In this document: positions 8,962 to 18,243 of the stretch, in pieces | Position numbering within the stretch: position 1 is the first letter of the stretch | Layout: every line of letters begins with the position of its first letter | DNA from: JBAZAX01 sp041671765 | GTDB taxonomy: Bacteria; Babelota; Babeliae; Babelales; RVW-14 | Length of the DNA stretch: 63,020 nt | Reading direction: 5' to 3' | Assembly: GCA_041671765.1 (NCBI GenBank) | Contig: JBAZAX010000008.1 | Coordinates: 1 to 63,020, forward strand | Position numbers and translations under genes: made by a program | Notes under the pieces: model-generated | What the model was told of the DNA's origin: nothing | Seen by the model: only the letters and a program-made list of their open reading frames with translations | Database searches by the model: none

Positions 8962-9384
8962 TTACTTCGTAGTTATTGCTATAACTTTTTTAAGTAAAAG
9001 TGGTTGAATTTCAGGGTATGTTAGATCTTGTGGTAAGTCGTTAAAAAGCTGAATTTTTTCTATTTCAAAATCAAGCGTTTGTTTTAGTTCTTTGATTACT
9101 GCGTAATACAGTCTGCCATAGCGTGTTTGTGTGTCTTTTGTGACTGAGTATTCACAAGTTTCTATTAATTCAAAATTTGTTGCACCGGTTTCTTCAAACA
9201 GTTCTCGTTTGGCGGTATTTAAAATTTCTTCCCCTTGTTCCCTCCGGCCTCCTGGGATCTCCCAGGTTGTTCTTTTTTTATGTTTAACCCAAATCCATTT
9301 TTCTTTGAACTTGGAACAAATTACAGCAAACTCGAGTTTGCTATCCTCAACTGTTTTGAGTTTGTGAAATTCTACTTTTATCAC
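8962..9384 (-). CDS. Nudix hydrolase
   Basis: Nudix enzymes hydrolyse nucleoside diphosphates linked to another group. The 140-residue product has an intact Nudix box (Gx5Ex7REUxEExGU) near residues 46-68, with 'RELFEETGA' as its core, preceded by 'WEIPGGR'. The substrate cannot be read from sequence; an 8-oxo-dGTPase-like role is possible. It starts at GTG (9384) with GAGGA upstream, four bases after the stop of the exported gene at 9389-10210, so the two are probably translated from one message. Confidence 0.9.
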   Translation of the reverse strand: MIKVEFHKLKTVEDSKLEFAVICSKFKEKWIWVKHKKRTTWEIPGGRREQGEEILNTAKRELFEETGATNFELIETCEYSVTKDTQTRYGRLYYAVIKELKQTLDFEIEKIQLFNDLPQDLTYPEIQPLLLKKVIAITTK

Positions 9385-9388
9385 GGCA

Positions 9389-10210
9389 TTATCCTCGTAT
9401 TTCTTGAAGTAACGCGATTTTTGGCCACATACTACGAATTATACTTTTAACTCTTATATCATCACATAATTCAAGTAATATAATTGCAAGATCAACCGTT
9501 TCTATTGCTGCAAAAAACTTTGAGGCTATTTCTTTGTTCCATGGCGTTACTTGCTCGACATTTTTAACTGCATTTTTGTATCCCAGTCCGCTAAAAAAAA
9601 GCAATCTTGTTGCAAGTTTTTTACCGTGAAATTGTTGAGATTCCCAGTTTTTTACTTGTTGTATTAGGTAGTCTTTTGCTGCAAATAGCAAATTTTCGTG
9701 TATATCTTTATAAAAAATAAGATTATTTTCGATTATAAACATCAGTGAAATTAGTGTGGGGTCAGGCATTCCTGATAATATTTTAATTTGGGTTTGGATT
9801 GTTCCTGAATAGCTTGTATAAATTTTTTTAATGGGCATGGAATTTTTTACTCTCAAAATTTCATCGATAAGTTCATAGACAGCATCAATTTTTTCTGCAT
9901 TTAGTAAATAATTGTGGTCAAATAAGGTCAAAGTGTATTGCAATGGGCCCATAAATGACTTGTCTTCCGGAATATCAATAAAACTTATAAGTTCCAGATC
10001 TTGTTTTAATAATTTATCTAGAGTGGCGAAATAATCAAATTTTGAAGGGCTGATTCTTTTGTAAGGTTTTGTGATTCTGCTGATATTAATTTCCGGTAAC
10101 ATAGTACGAGTGGGTGTTATTTTCATGCATTGAGTATTTTCGACAACAATCAAGCTGATAATACTTGCAACCAAGATAGATATATATAAAGTTTTTTTAG
10201 TAAAAAACAT
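9389..10210 (-). CDS. exported protein of unknown function
   Basis: This 273-residue product has a signal peptide or anchor (residues 1-28, hydrophobic 'LYISILVASIISLIVV'). The mature part is helical and rich in Lys, Ile and Leu, with no motif I can name. An AGAGGATC Shine-Dalgarno precedes the ATG. It is the first gene of a two-gene unit with the Nudix hydrolase, but the pairing gives no clear functional hint. It diverges from the gene at 10312 across an AT-rich gap of about 100 bp that must hold both promoters. Confidence 0.7.
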   Translation of the reverse strand: MFFTKKTLYISILVASIISLIVVENTQCMKITPTRTMLPEINISRITKPYKRISPSKFDYFATLDKLLKQDLELISFIDIPEDKSFMGPLQYTLTLFDHNYLLNAEKIDAVYELIDEILRVKNSMPIKKIYTSYSGTIQTQIKILSGMPDPTLISLMFIIENNLIFYKDIHENLLFAAKDYLIQQVKNWESQQFHGKKLATRLLFFSGLGYKNAVKNVEQVTPWNKEIASKFFAAIETVDLAIILLELCDDIRVKSIIRSMWPKIALLQEIRG

Positions 10211-10311
10211 GATCCTCTTTCATTCTTAAAAACTTAACATTGAGCTTTTATTTTTATCTTTTATAATAAGCTAAATTTTATAAAAATTGTCAAAGAAAAA
10301 AGAAAGTTTTT

Positions 10312-10899
10312 ATGTTTATTAATTGGCAACTTAGATTATGTACATATTTTTTTGGTCTGATAATTATGCTGTTCCAATGCGTAAATGGAATGGGAAAAGA
10401 AGCTTCAACTTATACGCTTTTACTGTCACAAGAAATGGATGTGTATAATAGATTGGAAGTTCAAAAATTTATGTACGAATATAAGCGAGGATATCCAGAA
10501 CCAAGTTTATACAGTCTTGAGGCTGGATTTGATTTATTAGAATCAGGGAGATTGAATTTTTATAAAGAGAGAGAGTTGGCGGCTGATCTACTTGACCAGG
10601 CGGAGCAACTTCATAAAAGCGATCCAACGGGTGTAGGAAAATTGGTTTGGCAGCATTACGATCAGCTTATGCCAAGTGTTAAAGTGTTGTTTGAAAAATG
10701 GGTGCACGGGCAGAGGAGATGCTATCGTTGTAAAGTAACCACTGCCTGCTTTATTTTAGGAACGATAATTTTTAGTTGTTCAGGTTTTGTAATGCAATTG
10801 CTTACTCATCCCGAATCAATTGAACAGCTGGGTTACTGTGATTTATATGGACATGATGGTTTATTTCCGGTTTGCTTCACAAGAAACGATACTTTATAA
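10312..10899 (+). CDS. exported protein with C-terminal membrane segment
   Basis: The 195-residue product has a signal peptide (about residues 1-26), a helical middle rich in Tyr, Glu and Leu, and a hydrophobic helix at about residues 146-162 after 'CYRCK'. The tail contains two further Cys ('GYCDLYGHDGLFPVC'). The plan matches the protein at 8193-8762, although direct sequence similarity is weak. It ends 14 bp from the convergent ABC-F gene. Confidence 0.65.
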   Translation: MFINWQLRLCTYFFGLIIMLFQCVNGMGKEASTYTLLLSQEMDVYNRLEVQKFMYEYKRGYPEPSLYSLEAGFDLLESGRLNFYKERELAADLLDQAEQLHKSDPTGVGKLVWQHYDQLMPSVKVLFEKWVHGQRRCYRCKVTTACFILGTIIFSCSGFVMQLLTHPESIEQLGYCDLYGHDGLFPVCFTRNDTL

Positions 10900-10913
10900 T
10901 TCCCAAAATCAAT

Positions 10914-12830
10914 TTAAGGGTTAATTATCTTCTGAAGTTCTTCCCATTTTTCATAAAATTTTTCGATTTGAGATTTGATCTCATTAATATGTTTAGATGT
11001 TTTTTCGAATTCAGGTGTTCCAAACTCTAAAAATTCAAAATCTTGATTAAGTTTAACAAGTTGTTTTTCAAGTGTTTCAATTTTACGCTCAATACTGCCC
11101 ATCTGTTTTTTTGTCTCATACCATTCTTTACTGCTAACAGTTTTACCTGGAGTTGCTTGGGTTTGTGGTATCATTGGAGCGGCTTTTGAGGTGGATTTAT
11201 CTGGCGAATTGCTAGTGGAATGCTCTAATTCATTATGCTTTTTGTGATACAAAAAAGACTCATAATTACCAGGGTAATTAATAATTCCATTTGGATTCAG
11301 TTCCAAAACTCTGGATGCAAGTCCGTCTACAAATGTTCTATCATGTGAGACAAATAAAATTGTTCCCGGGTATTGATTCAGAGCCTTCAATAAAATATCT
11401 TTTGTTTGAAGATCAAGGTGGTTGGTTGGTTCATCAAGGATTAAAAAGTTAGCATCCAATAACAGTGTTTTTACCATTGCTACTCGATTCTTTTCTCCAC
11501 CACTTAGGACCGCTATTTTCTTTTCTACGTCATCGCCTGAGAACAAGAATGCACCAAGTAAAGCGCGTACGCGTGAACGCATTTCAGATGTTGTGCAGAT
11601 ACTTTCAACCTCTTCTAAAATTGTTCTATTTTTATTCAGCGTTAGCTCTTGGTCTTGTTCAAAAAAGGCAATTTCAACATTATGCCCAAATTTTAATGTT
11701 CCGTTTTCTAGTGGATATTTTCCAGCAATTAAATTAAGCAGGGTAGTTTTACCTTTTCCGTTTGCGGCTATGAGGGCAACCTTATCACCGCGCATGATAT
11801 CAAATGAGACATTCTTAAATAATTCAACGGCTTCAAATGTTTTGTTTACATCGCTTACTTTTAGAACGACATCACCGGAACGCTTAACATTTGAAAAATT
11901 AAGCCTAATGTTAGGGGCATTGGATTCAATTTTAATAAGATCTATTTTTTCAAGATTTTTGAGCATGCTTTGTGCCATGCTTGCTTTTGATGCTTTGGCT
12001 TTAAATCTGTTAATTGTTTCCATTGTTTTCTTGATATGTCGCTGTTGAGCTTCATATTGAGATTCTAAAATTGCGTCATCATTGGCTTTTTGTTCTAGAT
12101 ATTTTGTATAGTTACCGCGATAAATTTTTAAATTTCCCCGGTCTATATCAAAAATGTACTGGCAGAGATGGTCCAAGAAATAGCGATCGTGACTTATGAG
12201 AACAAAACCAAAACTGGCATACTTTAAAAAATCCAGAAACCAGTCTTTTGCAACGATATCAAGGTGGTTTGTGGGTTCGTCAAAAAGATAAAAATCGGCC
12301 TTTTGTAGTAATAATTTTGCAAGCACAATTCGCATTTTCCAGCCGACACTGAGTTCTCCGACAGGTTTATCAATTTTTTCTTCTGGAAAACCAAGCATAG
12401 AAAGCATTTTTTTTGTTTCAATTACGCATTGGTCAAAATCATGCTCAGAGAGCTCTTTTTGTAAAAAAGCAAAGCGTTCAATTTTTTCAGTGCTGTGTGT
12501 TGATTCTTTTTCAAAGTCAGAGTGTAATTTATCAAATTCAAGTTTGAAATCAACCAAATCACCAAAAGCAGTTAATGTCTCTTCAATAACAGACCTATTG
12601 GATATAAGAACAACTTCTTGTGGAAAATAGGCGATTTTGATTCGTTTTTCAATCAAAAGCTTACCGCTATCAATTCCCTGTAGTCCGCTCAAAACTTTGA
12701 GTAGCGTTGATTTTCCACTTCCGTTTCGGCCTACAAGTCCAATTCTCTGATTTTTTTCAACAGAGAATGATAGATCTTTAAACAATTCGCGTTGTCCAAA
12801 CTCAAGACATATATTAGAAGCTGTTATCAT
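10914..12830 (-). CDS. ABC-F family ATPase
   Basis: ABC-F proteins are soluble tandem ATPases that act on the ribosome. This 638-residue protein has two nucleotide-binding domains: Walker A 'GRNGSGKST' (about 35-43), signature 'LSVGWKMRI' and Walker B 'FDEPTNHLD'; then 'AANGKGKTT' (about 355), signature 'LSGGEKNRV' and 'LDEPTNHLD'. A linker lies between the domains and a C-terminal coiled coil spans about 555-636, as in the Uup/YdiF group. No membrane segment is present. It lies 15 bp downstream of the MATE gene with a strong AGGGGGG Shine-Dalgarno and is likely co-transcribed. Whether it is a housekeeping factor or gives antibiotic protection cannot be told. Confidence 0.95.
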   Translation of the reverse strand: MITASNICLEFGQRELFKDLSFSVEKNQRIGLVGRNGSGKSTLLKVLSGLQGIDSGKLLIEKRIKIAYFPQEVVLISNRSVIEETLTAFGDLVDFKLEFDKLHSDFEKESTHSTEKIERFAFLQKELSEHDFDQCVIETKKMLSMLGFPEEKIDKPVGELSVGWKMRIVLAKLLLQKADFYLFDEPTNHLDIVAKDWFLDFLKYASFGFVLISHDRYFLDHLCQYIFDIDRGNLKIYRGNYTKYLEQKANDDAILESQYEAQQRHIKKTMETINRFKAKASKASMAQSMLKNLEKIDLIKIESNAPNIRLNFSNVKRSGDVVLKVSDVNKTFEAVELFKNVSFDIMRGDKVALIAANGKGKTTLLNLIAGKYPLENGTLKFGHNVEIAFFEQDQELTLNKNRTILEEVESICTTSEMRSRVRALLGAFLFSGDDVEKKIAVLSGGEKNRVAMVKTLLLDANFLILDEPTNHLDLQTKDILLKALNQYPGTILFVSHDRTFVDGLASRVLELNPNGIINYPGNYESFLYHKKHNELEHSTSNSPDKSTSKAAPMIPQTQATPGKTVSSKEWYETKKQMGSIERKIETLEKQLVKLNQDFEFLEFGTPEFEKTSKHINEIKSQIEKFYEKWEELQKIINP

Positions 12831-12845
12831 TGTTCCCCCCTAGAT

Positions 12846-14210
12846 TTAATTTTTATCCAATATTCTCCAAAAATTCCCTCTTAATCTTCTTATGTAAATA
12901 AGAGAAATTACTGCTGTGGCTACAAAAAATGAAGAATAAACCAGTGTGAATTTGACGATAATACTTTGAATTTGTAAATGACTTATAGTCCAGGATACAG
13001 GACCAAAGAAGAATGCACAAACGCAAAAGCGCCCCCACATGACTGCTTTTACGTCTCCAGCTCCACGTAACGCACCTGCGAGGACAACTTGGAGCCCATC
13101 AAATATGGCCATAAAATTTATGAATGGAAGTGCAACAAACGCAAAATCAGTAAATTTATTTTTAGGATCAAATAAATTTATAAAATAGTGTGATCCAATG
13201 GATAAAATTATCAAAACAGGAATAAAGGTTAGGGCTGTTATTACCAATATTTTTTTAATGTTGGCGATTGCCCCATCGATGTCTTTTGCGCCAAGTCTGT
13301 TGCTGACAAGAAATGTAATAATTTGGGCTGATGCCATAACCGGTATAAATGCAAACATATCCAAACTTCTGATTACATTATATGAAACAATAGCATATTT
13401 CCCCATTGGGTTTATCAATTTCACAAGCCATAAGTGAGACAGGGAAATAGTAGTTTTGTCGATAATAATTGGCCAACTCAGTGATACTATTTGAGTAATC
13501 TTTTTTATATCAAAGCATGATTTCAAAAAATTAGGAAAGTATTTACGGTAGTTATTGTTGAATAATACGTAAACAAGAGCGATTACGTTCATAGCTGTGT
13601 ATTGAATTATGCTTGCAATCGCTGATCCAATTAATCCGTGAGCAGCAAAACCAAATTTACCCAAAACCAGTGAATAATCGAAAAAAATAAATAATCCTAT
13701 ACCTATAATATTGAGAATCATAGGAATATGTGTATTTTTAACGGCTCTCATGAAGCCTACAAAAACCATGGCAGAAAGAATAAGGATAATTCCCAGTGAT
13801 TTTAATTGTAAAAATGGAATTCCAATATTTGTCATTTTATCAGATACGTCTAGACAACTAAAAATGCTTTTGGCTCCAACCATTATTAAAATAAATTGCG
13901 AAATACCGAGTATAAATGTTATCCAAAACGTGTTATAAAAATATTCACCACATTTATTAAAATCACCGCTTCCATTAAACCGTCCAATAAATGCGATAGA
14001 GGCTACGGGTACGGCTTCTGCGAGTTTTGTTAAAGTTATTAGTACGTTAGTAGCCATCCCTAGGGCCCCAAATGTGCTTACAGACCCAAGGCTGGCAATT
14101 ATCAAGGAGTCGAAAATAGAGGGTACGGCAAGCAGAATCGACATAGAGACTACTTCTGGAAGCCAGTATAGAATTATATTTTTGTATGAATCGCCTTTTA
14201 TTGTGTTCAT
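12846..14210 (-). CDS. MATE-family efflux transporter
   Basis: The 454-residue protein is almost entirely hydrophobic, with about 12 predicted membrane helices in two similar halves, the MATE plan. Typical segments are 'PVASIAFIGRFNGSGDFNKC' in the first half and 'GALRGAGDVKAVMWGRF' in the second. MATE proteins export drugs or metabolites using Na+ or H+ gradients; the substrate here is unknown. AAGGA precedes the ATG. It leads the unit that continues into the ABC-F gene. Confidence 0.93.
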   Translation of the reverse strand: MNTIKGDSYKNIILYWLPEVVSMSILLAVPSIFDSLIIASLGSVSTFGALGMATNVLITLTKLAEAVPVASIAFIGRFNGSGDFNKCGEYFYNTFWITFILGISQFILIMVGAKSIFSCLDVSDKMTNIGIPFLQLKSLGIILILSAMVFVGFMRAVKNTHIPMILNIIGIGLFIFFDYSLVLGKFGFAAHGLIGSAIASIIQYTAMNVIALVYVLFNNNYRKYFPNFLKSCFDIKKITQIVSLSWPIIIDKTTISLSHLWLVKLINPMGKYAIVSYNVIRSLDMFAFIPVMASAQIITFLVSNRLGAKDIDGAIANIKKILVITALTFIPVLIILSIGSHYFINLFDPKNKFTDFAFVALPFINFMAIFDGLQVVLAGALRGAGDVKAVMWGRFCVCAFFFGPVSWTISHLQIQSIIVKFTLVYSSFFVATAVISLIYIRRLRGNFWRILDKN

Positions 14211-14327
14211 ATATCCTTAATATTCGGCATGCTAAATTTGTTTGTAATAACTAACTTTGTTTTAAAAACGACGATTTTTAAGCATAACACCAATATTTGT
14301 AAAGGAAAAGGCATATTTAAAATGGCA

Positions 14328-14362
14328 AAAGTCCCGTTTGAGTCGCGCTCAGTCGGGACTTT
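14328..14362 (-). terminator. hairpin terminator, copy 1
   Basis: A 9-bp stem (AAAGTCCCG with CGGGACTTT) follows the stop of the gene at 14382 and ends in TTTT on the minus strand. A related hairpin at 15431-15458 ends the paralogue. Confidence 0.75.
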
Positions 14363-14381
14363 GAGATGAAATATAATAAAG

Positions 14382-15272
14382 TTATATGATGGAAAGTCCG
14401 CCGATTTCGCCAAAATGCTTCAGTAATAAAGGCAAAACTGCGCGTTTTGAAGACATTTCATGTATAATTTCGCTTTTCATTAAAGCTAGAGTATATCCTA
14501 TACCTTCTACGTCTGGGCATTCATGCGCTTTTTGTGTATTCATTCCTATAGAATGACGTAGTGTTTTTTCTGCAATGTTTATCGAAGATGTTATTAATTC
14601 TTGTAAAAATTCTTCGGATAAGTCGGATTTTTGCCCACTTAACATTGCCTTATACTCTTCATTTAAATGTGGTTTAGTTAGTAGTAGTTCAAAGAAAGAC
14701 TCTCTTTTCTCTTGGTTTAATTTAATTATGTAATAAATAATAGATTTAAGAGCCTTTTCATCTTCATGTGTTATTAATGTATCTGCTGGCATTTCTAGTC
14801 CCACGTTTGAATCTGGACATTTCATCACATTAATTAATGTGACAACCATTTCAGGGGTTACATCTTGTTCGGAGTTTAGTTTATGTGAGAGCGTTATATA
14901 GGTTAGTTTGAGTAAATCTTCGTTACTCATAAGAGATGTCATAAGCTTGTTAACGTGAGCAAACGCATTGCTAAAATCAAAAGCGGGGTTTGCTTGTTGC
15001 AATTGAATAAGATCGCGTTGTAATGCCCCATACCTTTTAAACATTTCTCGAATAAAGTCTGTATCTTGGCTTTGGTCGAAGTATGGTAAGTGGCTTAGCG
15101 TACGATTATATGCTATAGCATTAATGGCTTCTTGTAGGCTACTCATATCGAAAGTGTCGTATGCTGCCGCTGTTTGTTGCCCGCTGCTCATATCTATGTT
15201 TTTGCATTCCATTGCGGATACTTGGCTACATGAAACTAAAACGAATAATCCAAATGATAAAATTTTTTTCAT
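14382..15272 (-). CDS. exported protein, tandem paralogue A
   Basis: This is a 296-residue protein counted from the ATG at 15272. That start gives a clean signal peptide ('MKKILSFGLFVLVSCSQVSA') and matches the start of the paralogue; the in-frame codon at 15413 would add 47 residues that the paralogue lacks. The mature protein is helical, with the shared block 'FDMSSLQEAINAIAYN' near residue 45 and a conserved C-terminal 'LLLKHFGEI'. No known domain is recognised. The gene, its upstream region and its terminator are all duplicated in the neighbouring copy at 15501. Confidence 0.8.
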   Translation of the reverse strand: MKKILSFGLFVLVSCSQVSAMECKNIDMSSGQQTAAAYDTFDMSSLQEAINAIAYNRTLSHLPYFDQSQDTDFIREMFKRYGALQRDLIQLQQANPAFDFSNAFAHVNKLMTSLMSNEDLLKLTYITLSHKLNSEQDVTPEMVVTLINVMKCPDSNVGLEMPADTLITHEDEKALKSIIYYIIKLNQEKRESFFELLLTKPHLNEEYKAMLSGQKSDLSEEFLQELITSSINIAEKTLRHSIGMNTQKAHECPDVEGIGYTLALMKSEIIHEMSSKRAVLPLLLKHFGEIGGLSII

Positions 15273-15338
15273 ATAAAAAATCTTTCTCGTATAAGTAAAT
15301 AAATATAAATTAAAAAGCACCCTGCCTAAGCGTGAAGA

Positions 15339-15366
15339 GATGATATCAAGAAAAATTTTAAAATCA
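15339..15366 (-). promoter_or_regulatory. promoter of paralogue A
   Basis: On the minus strand TTGATT (15361-15366) and TATCAT (15339-15344) are 16 bp apart. The same layout occurs before paralogue B. Confidence 0.6.
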
Positions 15367-15430
15367 AGTAAGTTTTGTTCGAGTAACTTTGCTTGAAAAT
15401 ACGGGAAAGGCAATTTTGGGATAACAAAAA

Positions 15431-15458
15431 TCCCGATTGAGCTGCAGTCCAGCCGGGA
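15431..15458 (-). terminator. hairpin terminator, copy 2
   Basis: CGGGA and TCCCG close a 5-bp stem with a long loop, followed on the minus strand by TTTTTG. It is the diverged counterpart of the hairpin at 14328. Confidence 0.65.
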
Positions 15459-15500
15459 CTTTGAGATAAATTTTGTTATAAAATGTAATTAAATAAAAGA

Positions 15501-16361
15501 TTATATGATGTCAAAACCGTTAATTTCACCAAAATGTTTTAATAATAAAAGAACAACTGTGCGTTTGGCTTTTATTTGGGCTGATATTGTTGATTCCAAC
15601 CCCGGCATTATAATTACAGGTGCATGCAGTTGCTGCTCTATTGATAAACGCAGTACTTTTAGTATGCAACTTGTCAAAATAGTTATTAATTCTTGTAAAA
15701 ATTCTTCGGACAAATCCGATATCTCCCCTCTTAAAATCGCCTGATACTCCCTATTTAAATGTGGCTTTAATAGCAGACTATAAAAGGCCTCTCTTTTTTC
15801 TTGTCTTAATTTAATAAGTTTATAGAGAGATGATTTACATGTTGCGTGGCCTTCCAATAGCTCATTAGCCGGTAGGTTTAAATCGAGTGCTGCTTGTTTT
15901 ATATAACCCATTAATCCAGCAATCATTTCCGGTGTTACGTCTTGTTCAGAGTTGAATTTACGTGTCATTGATAAATATGTGAATTTGAGTACATCTTCGC
16001 TGCTGATTATAGATGTCATGGCTTTATTTATTTCATCAAAAGCCTGCTTGAAAGATTCTGGTGGCATTGTTTGTTGTAATTGGATAAGATCCCTTTGTAA
16101 TGCGCTATACCTTTTAAACATTTCTCGAATAAAATCTGTATCTTGGCTTTTATCGAAGTATGATAAATGATTTACCGTTCCATTATATGCTATAGCATTA
16201 ATGGCTTCTTGTAATGAACTCATGTCAAAAGTGCTTGAGGCAGCTACGGGTGCGGTTGCTGGTTGCTGTTCGCCGCTCATATCCATATCCTTTGATTCCA
16301 TTGCAGATACTGGGCTACATAAAACTGAAGCGACGAACCCAAGTGATAAAAATTTTTTCAT
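15501..16361 (-). CDS. exported protein, tandem paralogue B
   Basis: This 286-residue protein is clearly homologous to the product of 14382-15272 over its full length: similar signal peptide ('MKKFLSLGFVASVLCSPVSA'), the same 'FDMSSLQEAINAIAYN' block, 'DTDFIREMFKRY', 'SEQDVTPEM', 'DLSEEFLQELIT' and 'LLLKHFGEI'. The middle and the region before the C-terminus have diverged. Function is unknown. Retention of both copies with intact frames suggests that both are used. It may be transcribed alone, since a promoter precedes it and a terminator follows. Confidence 0.8.
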   Translation of the reverse strand: MKKFLSLGFVASVLCSPVSAMESKDMDMSGEQQPATAPVAASSTFDMSSLQEAINAIAYNGTVNHLSYFDKSQDTDFIREMFKRYSALQRDLIQLQQTMPPESFKQAFDEINKAMTSIISSEDVLKFTYLSMTRKFNSEQDVTPEMIAGLMGYIKQAALDLNLPANELLEGHATCKSSLYKLIKLRQEKREAFYSLLLKPHLNREYQAILRGEISDLSEEFLQELITILTSCILKVLRLSIEQQLHAPVIIMPGLESTISAQIKAKRTVVLLLLKHFGEINGFDII

Positions 16362-16427
16362 ATAAAAATCTTTCTCGTATAAGTAAATAAATATAAATTA
16401 AAAAATATTTCGTCTAGACGTGAAGAA

Positions 16428-16455
16428 ATAGTATCAAGAAAATAATTAAAATCAA
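16428..16455 (-). promoter_or_regulatory. promoter of paralogue B
   Basis: On the minus strand TTGATT (16450-16455) and TACTAT (16428-16433) are 16 bp apart. The 60 or so bases down to the start codon closely match those before paralogue A. Confidence 0.6.
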
Positions 16456-16479
16456 GCAAGCTTTACTTGCAAAAGTTAT

Positions 16480-17523
16480 TTACTTTTCAATTCTTATAGT
16501 TCCGATATTATTTTTTATTTCGAGCTTGGTTCCAAATTCAGCGCTCAATTTTTTCATATGATTTAAGATTTTTTGAGCTAGCTCGTCTTTGGCTAAATTT
16601 ACCTGCATTTCAGAAATATAAACAGGAATTAGTTCGAGTTGCTGGATTCCGGCTTTTGTGATTTTTGCTTTAAATAAAAAAGAATGATCGTTGTGTTGAT
16701 CTGGGTAAATCATGTAATCATCAATGAAATCTCCGGCGCTGTATATAATTGGTTTACCATTATATATTTCAATTCCTTGGAATATATGTGCGCTGTGACC
16801 ATGAATTAAATCCGCGCCGCAATCTATTATTTTATGTGCAAAATTTACTAAATTTATTTCTGGACGTTCGACTTTGTTAGGGCCCCAATGTATTGAGACG
16901 ATTAGAATATCAACTTGGTCATGTATTGACTTTATATCGTGTTCTACTTGCTCGAGTTGCCCAATTCTGATGTAATTTATGCCGGATTTTTCTGAAGTTG
17001 CTGCCCAGTCTGGTTCGTTGTCTGTGTAACCAATTACACCTATTTTGATTCCGTTTTTCTCAAGAATTTCTAATTTGCGTGCTTGATTAATATCTTGACC
17101 TGCACCGATATATTTTATTTTTTTACTATCAAGTAACTGGGTTGTTTCCAAGAAGCCTTCTTCATTAAAATCAAAGCTGTGGTTATTTGCCAAATTAACA
17201 AGACTGATATTTGCTTCAACTAAAGATTGGATATTCTCCGGATCAAGTTTGAAATTAAAAACTTTGAAAACACGCTTTTCGCTTTTTGTGATTGTTGTTT
17301 CAAGATTAATAATATTAAAATCATTTTTCTTTAACAATGGAAGAACATCTCCCCATGGGTGAGTGGAGCCGTGTGTGGTAATTGACTGATTTACTAATCG
17401 GCCAAGCATGACATCTCCGGTCAATCCTATGGTGATAGATCTTTGTTCTTGTAATCTATTTAGGATAAGATATCCACTGACGACCAGAAATGTTCCCCAA
17501 AATAATAATTTACTTTTTTTCAT
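16480..17523 (-). CDS. CapA-family metallophosphatase-like protein
   Basis: This 347-residue protein belongs to the CapA/PgsA-like calcineurin-type fold family. Visible motifs are 'GLTGDVMLGR' (about 34-43), 'INLETTIT' (about 76), 'NLANNHSFDF' (about 110), 'SIHWG' (about 209) and 'GADLIHGHSAHIFQG' (about 234), which form the metal site of the family. Residues 1-22 form a membrane anchor or signal peptide. CapA is linked to poly-gamma-glutamate capsule export in Bacillus, but no capB/capC partner is nearby, so the role here is open. AAGGATT precedes the start. It diverges from ssb. Confidence 0.88.
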   Translation of the reverse strand: MKKSKLLFWGTFLVVSGYLILNRLQEQRSITIGLTGDVMLGRLVNQSITTHGSTHPWGDVLPLLKKNDFNIINLETTITKSEKRVFKVFNFKLDPENIQSLVEANISLVNLANNHSFDFNEEGFLETTQLLDSKKIKYIGAGQDINQARKLEILEKNGIKIGVIGYTDNEPDWAATSEKSGINYIRIGQLEQVEHDIKSIHDQVDILIVSIHWGPNKVERPEINLVNFAHKIIDCGADLIHGHSAHIFQGIEIYNGKPIIYSAGDFIDDYMIYPDQHNDHSFLFKAKITKAGIQQLELIPVYISEMQVNLAKDELAQKILNHMKKLSAEFGTKLEIKNNIGTIRIEK

Positions 17524-17654
17524 AACATTAATCCTTGTGAATTATTGGTGTAGTTAAAGATTTTTTGCTAAACAATTTTGTTTTTGTTAACATTCTTTAG
17601 CTTAACACGAAAATATTGTTTTAAAATATCGTTTTGAAAATAGAAGGGGCATCT

Positions 17655-18188
17655 ATGGCAAGTTTTAATCGCGTTATTATGATGGGGAATCTTACAAGAG
17701 ATCCTGAGCATAAACAACTTTCTTCAGGGCAGGCTGTTTGTCGTTTGGGATTGGCATCAAATCGTCAGTTTAAAAATAAACAGACTGGAGCGATGGTTCA
17801 GGAAGTTTGTTTTGTTGACGTTGATGTATGGGGACCTCAAGCTGATGTTTGTAAACAATATCTGCAAAAAGGGCGTCCAGTTTTAATTGAAGGTCGTTTG
17901 AAGCTTGATACTTGGCAGGACCAGGATGGGACCAAGCGTAGCAAGCATTCAATTGTTGCGGATCGCGTAACATTTTTGGGTGGGGCTAATGCACAGGAAT
18001 CTGATGAAGCTGATTTTAATGTTGCTTCAAATGATCCGATTAATCCTGCAAAATTTGAAGCAAAGTCTGATGTTGAAAATGAAAAAAAACATAGTGTTAG
18101 AAAACCTAAGACTATTTCATCCGAGGCTTCAACCGGAGAGGTTTCTCTCAAGGACGAGGCTCCATTTGAAAACGATTTGCCATTTTAA
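17655..18188 (+). CDS. ssb: single-stranded DNA-binding protein
   Basis: SSB coats single-stranded DNA during replication and repair. The product has an N-terminal OB fold (residues 1-110: 'MASFNRVIMMGNLTRDPEHK', 'CFVDVDVWG', 'GRPVLIEGRLKLDTWQDQDG'), a low-complexity linker, and the acidic C-terminal tip 'ENDLPF' that docks partner proteins. I start it at the ATG at 17655, where AGAAGGGG is well placed; seven more codons are open upstream to 17634. It is 177 residues long, normal for SSB. A terminator follows about 30 bp downstream. Confidence 0.97.
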   Translation: MASFNRVIMMGNLTRDPEHKQLSSGQAVCRLGLASNRQFKNKQTGAMVQEVCFVDVDVWGPQADVCKQYLQKGRPVLIEGRLKLDTWQDQDGTKRSKHSIVADRVTFLGGANAQESDEADFNVASNDPINPAKFEAKSDVENEKKHSVRKPKTISSEASTGEVSLKDEAPFENDLPF

Positions 18189-18215
18189 TTAAGTAAGTGA
18201 TTTTTTTATATTTTT

Positions 18216-18243
18216 CTGGCAGAGGGAGATTTCTTTCTGCCGG
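18216..18243 (+). terminator. terminator of ssb
   Basis: An 8-bp stem (CTGGCAGA with TCTGCCGG, one wobble) is followed by ATTTTATTTTTATT. Confidence 0.75.

Noticed and set aside
11422..12048. Long open frame on the plus strand opposite the ABC-F gene
   Set aside because: It is the antisense shadow of a conserved coding region and has no ribosome site or family signature.
14207..14413. A 68-codon minus-strand frame between the MATE gene and paralogue A
   Set aside because: It overlaps the terminator of paralogue A and has no ribosome site.
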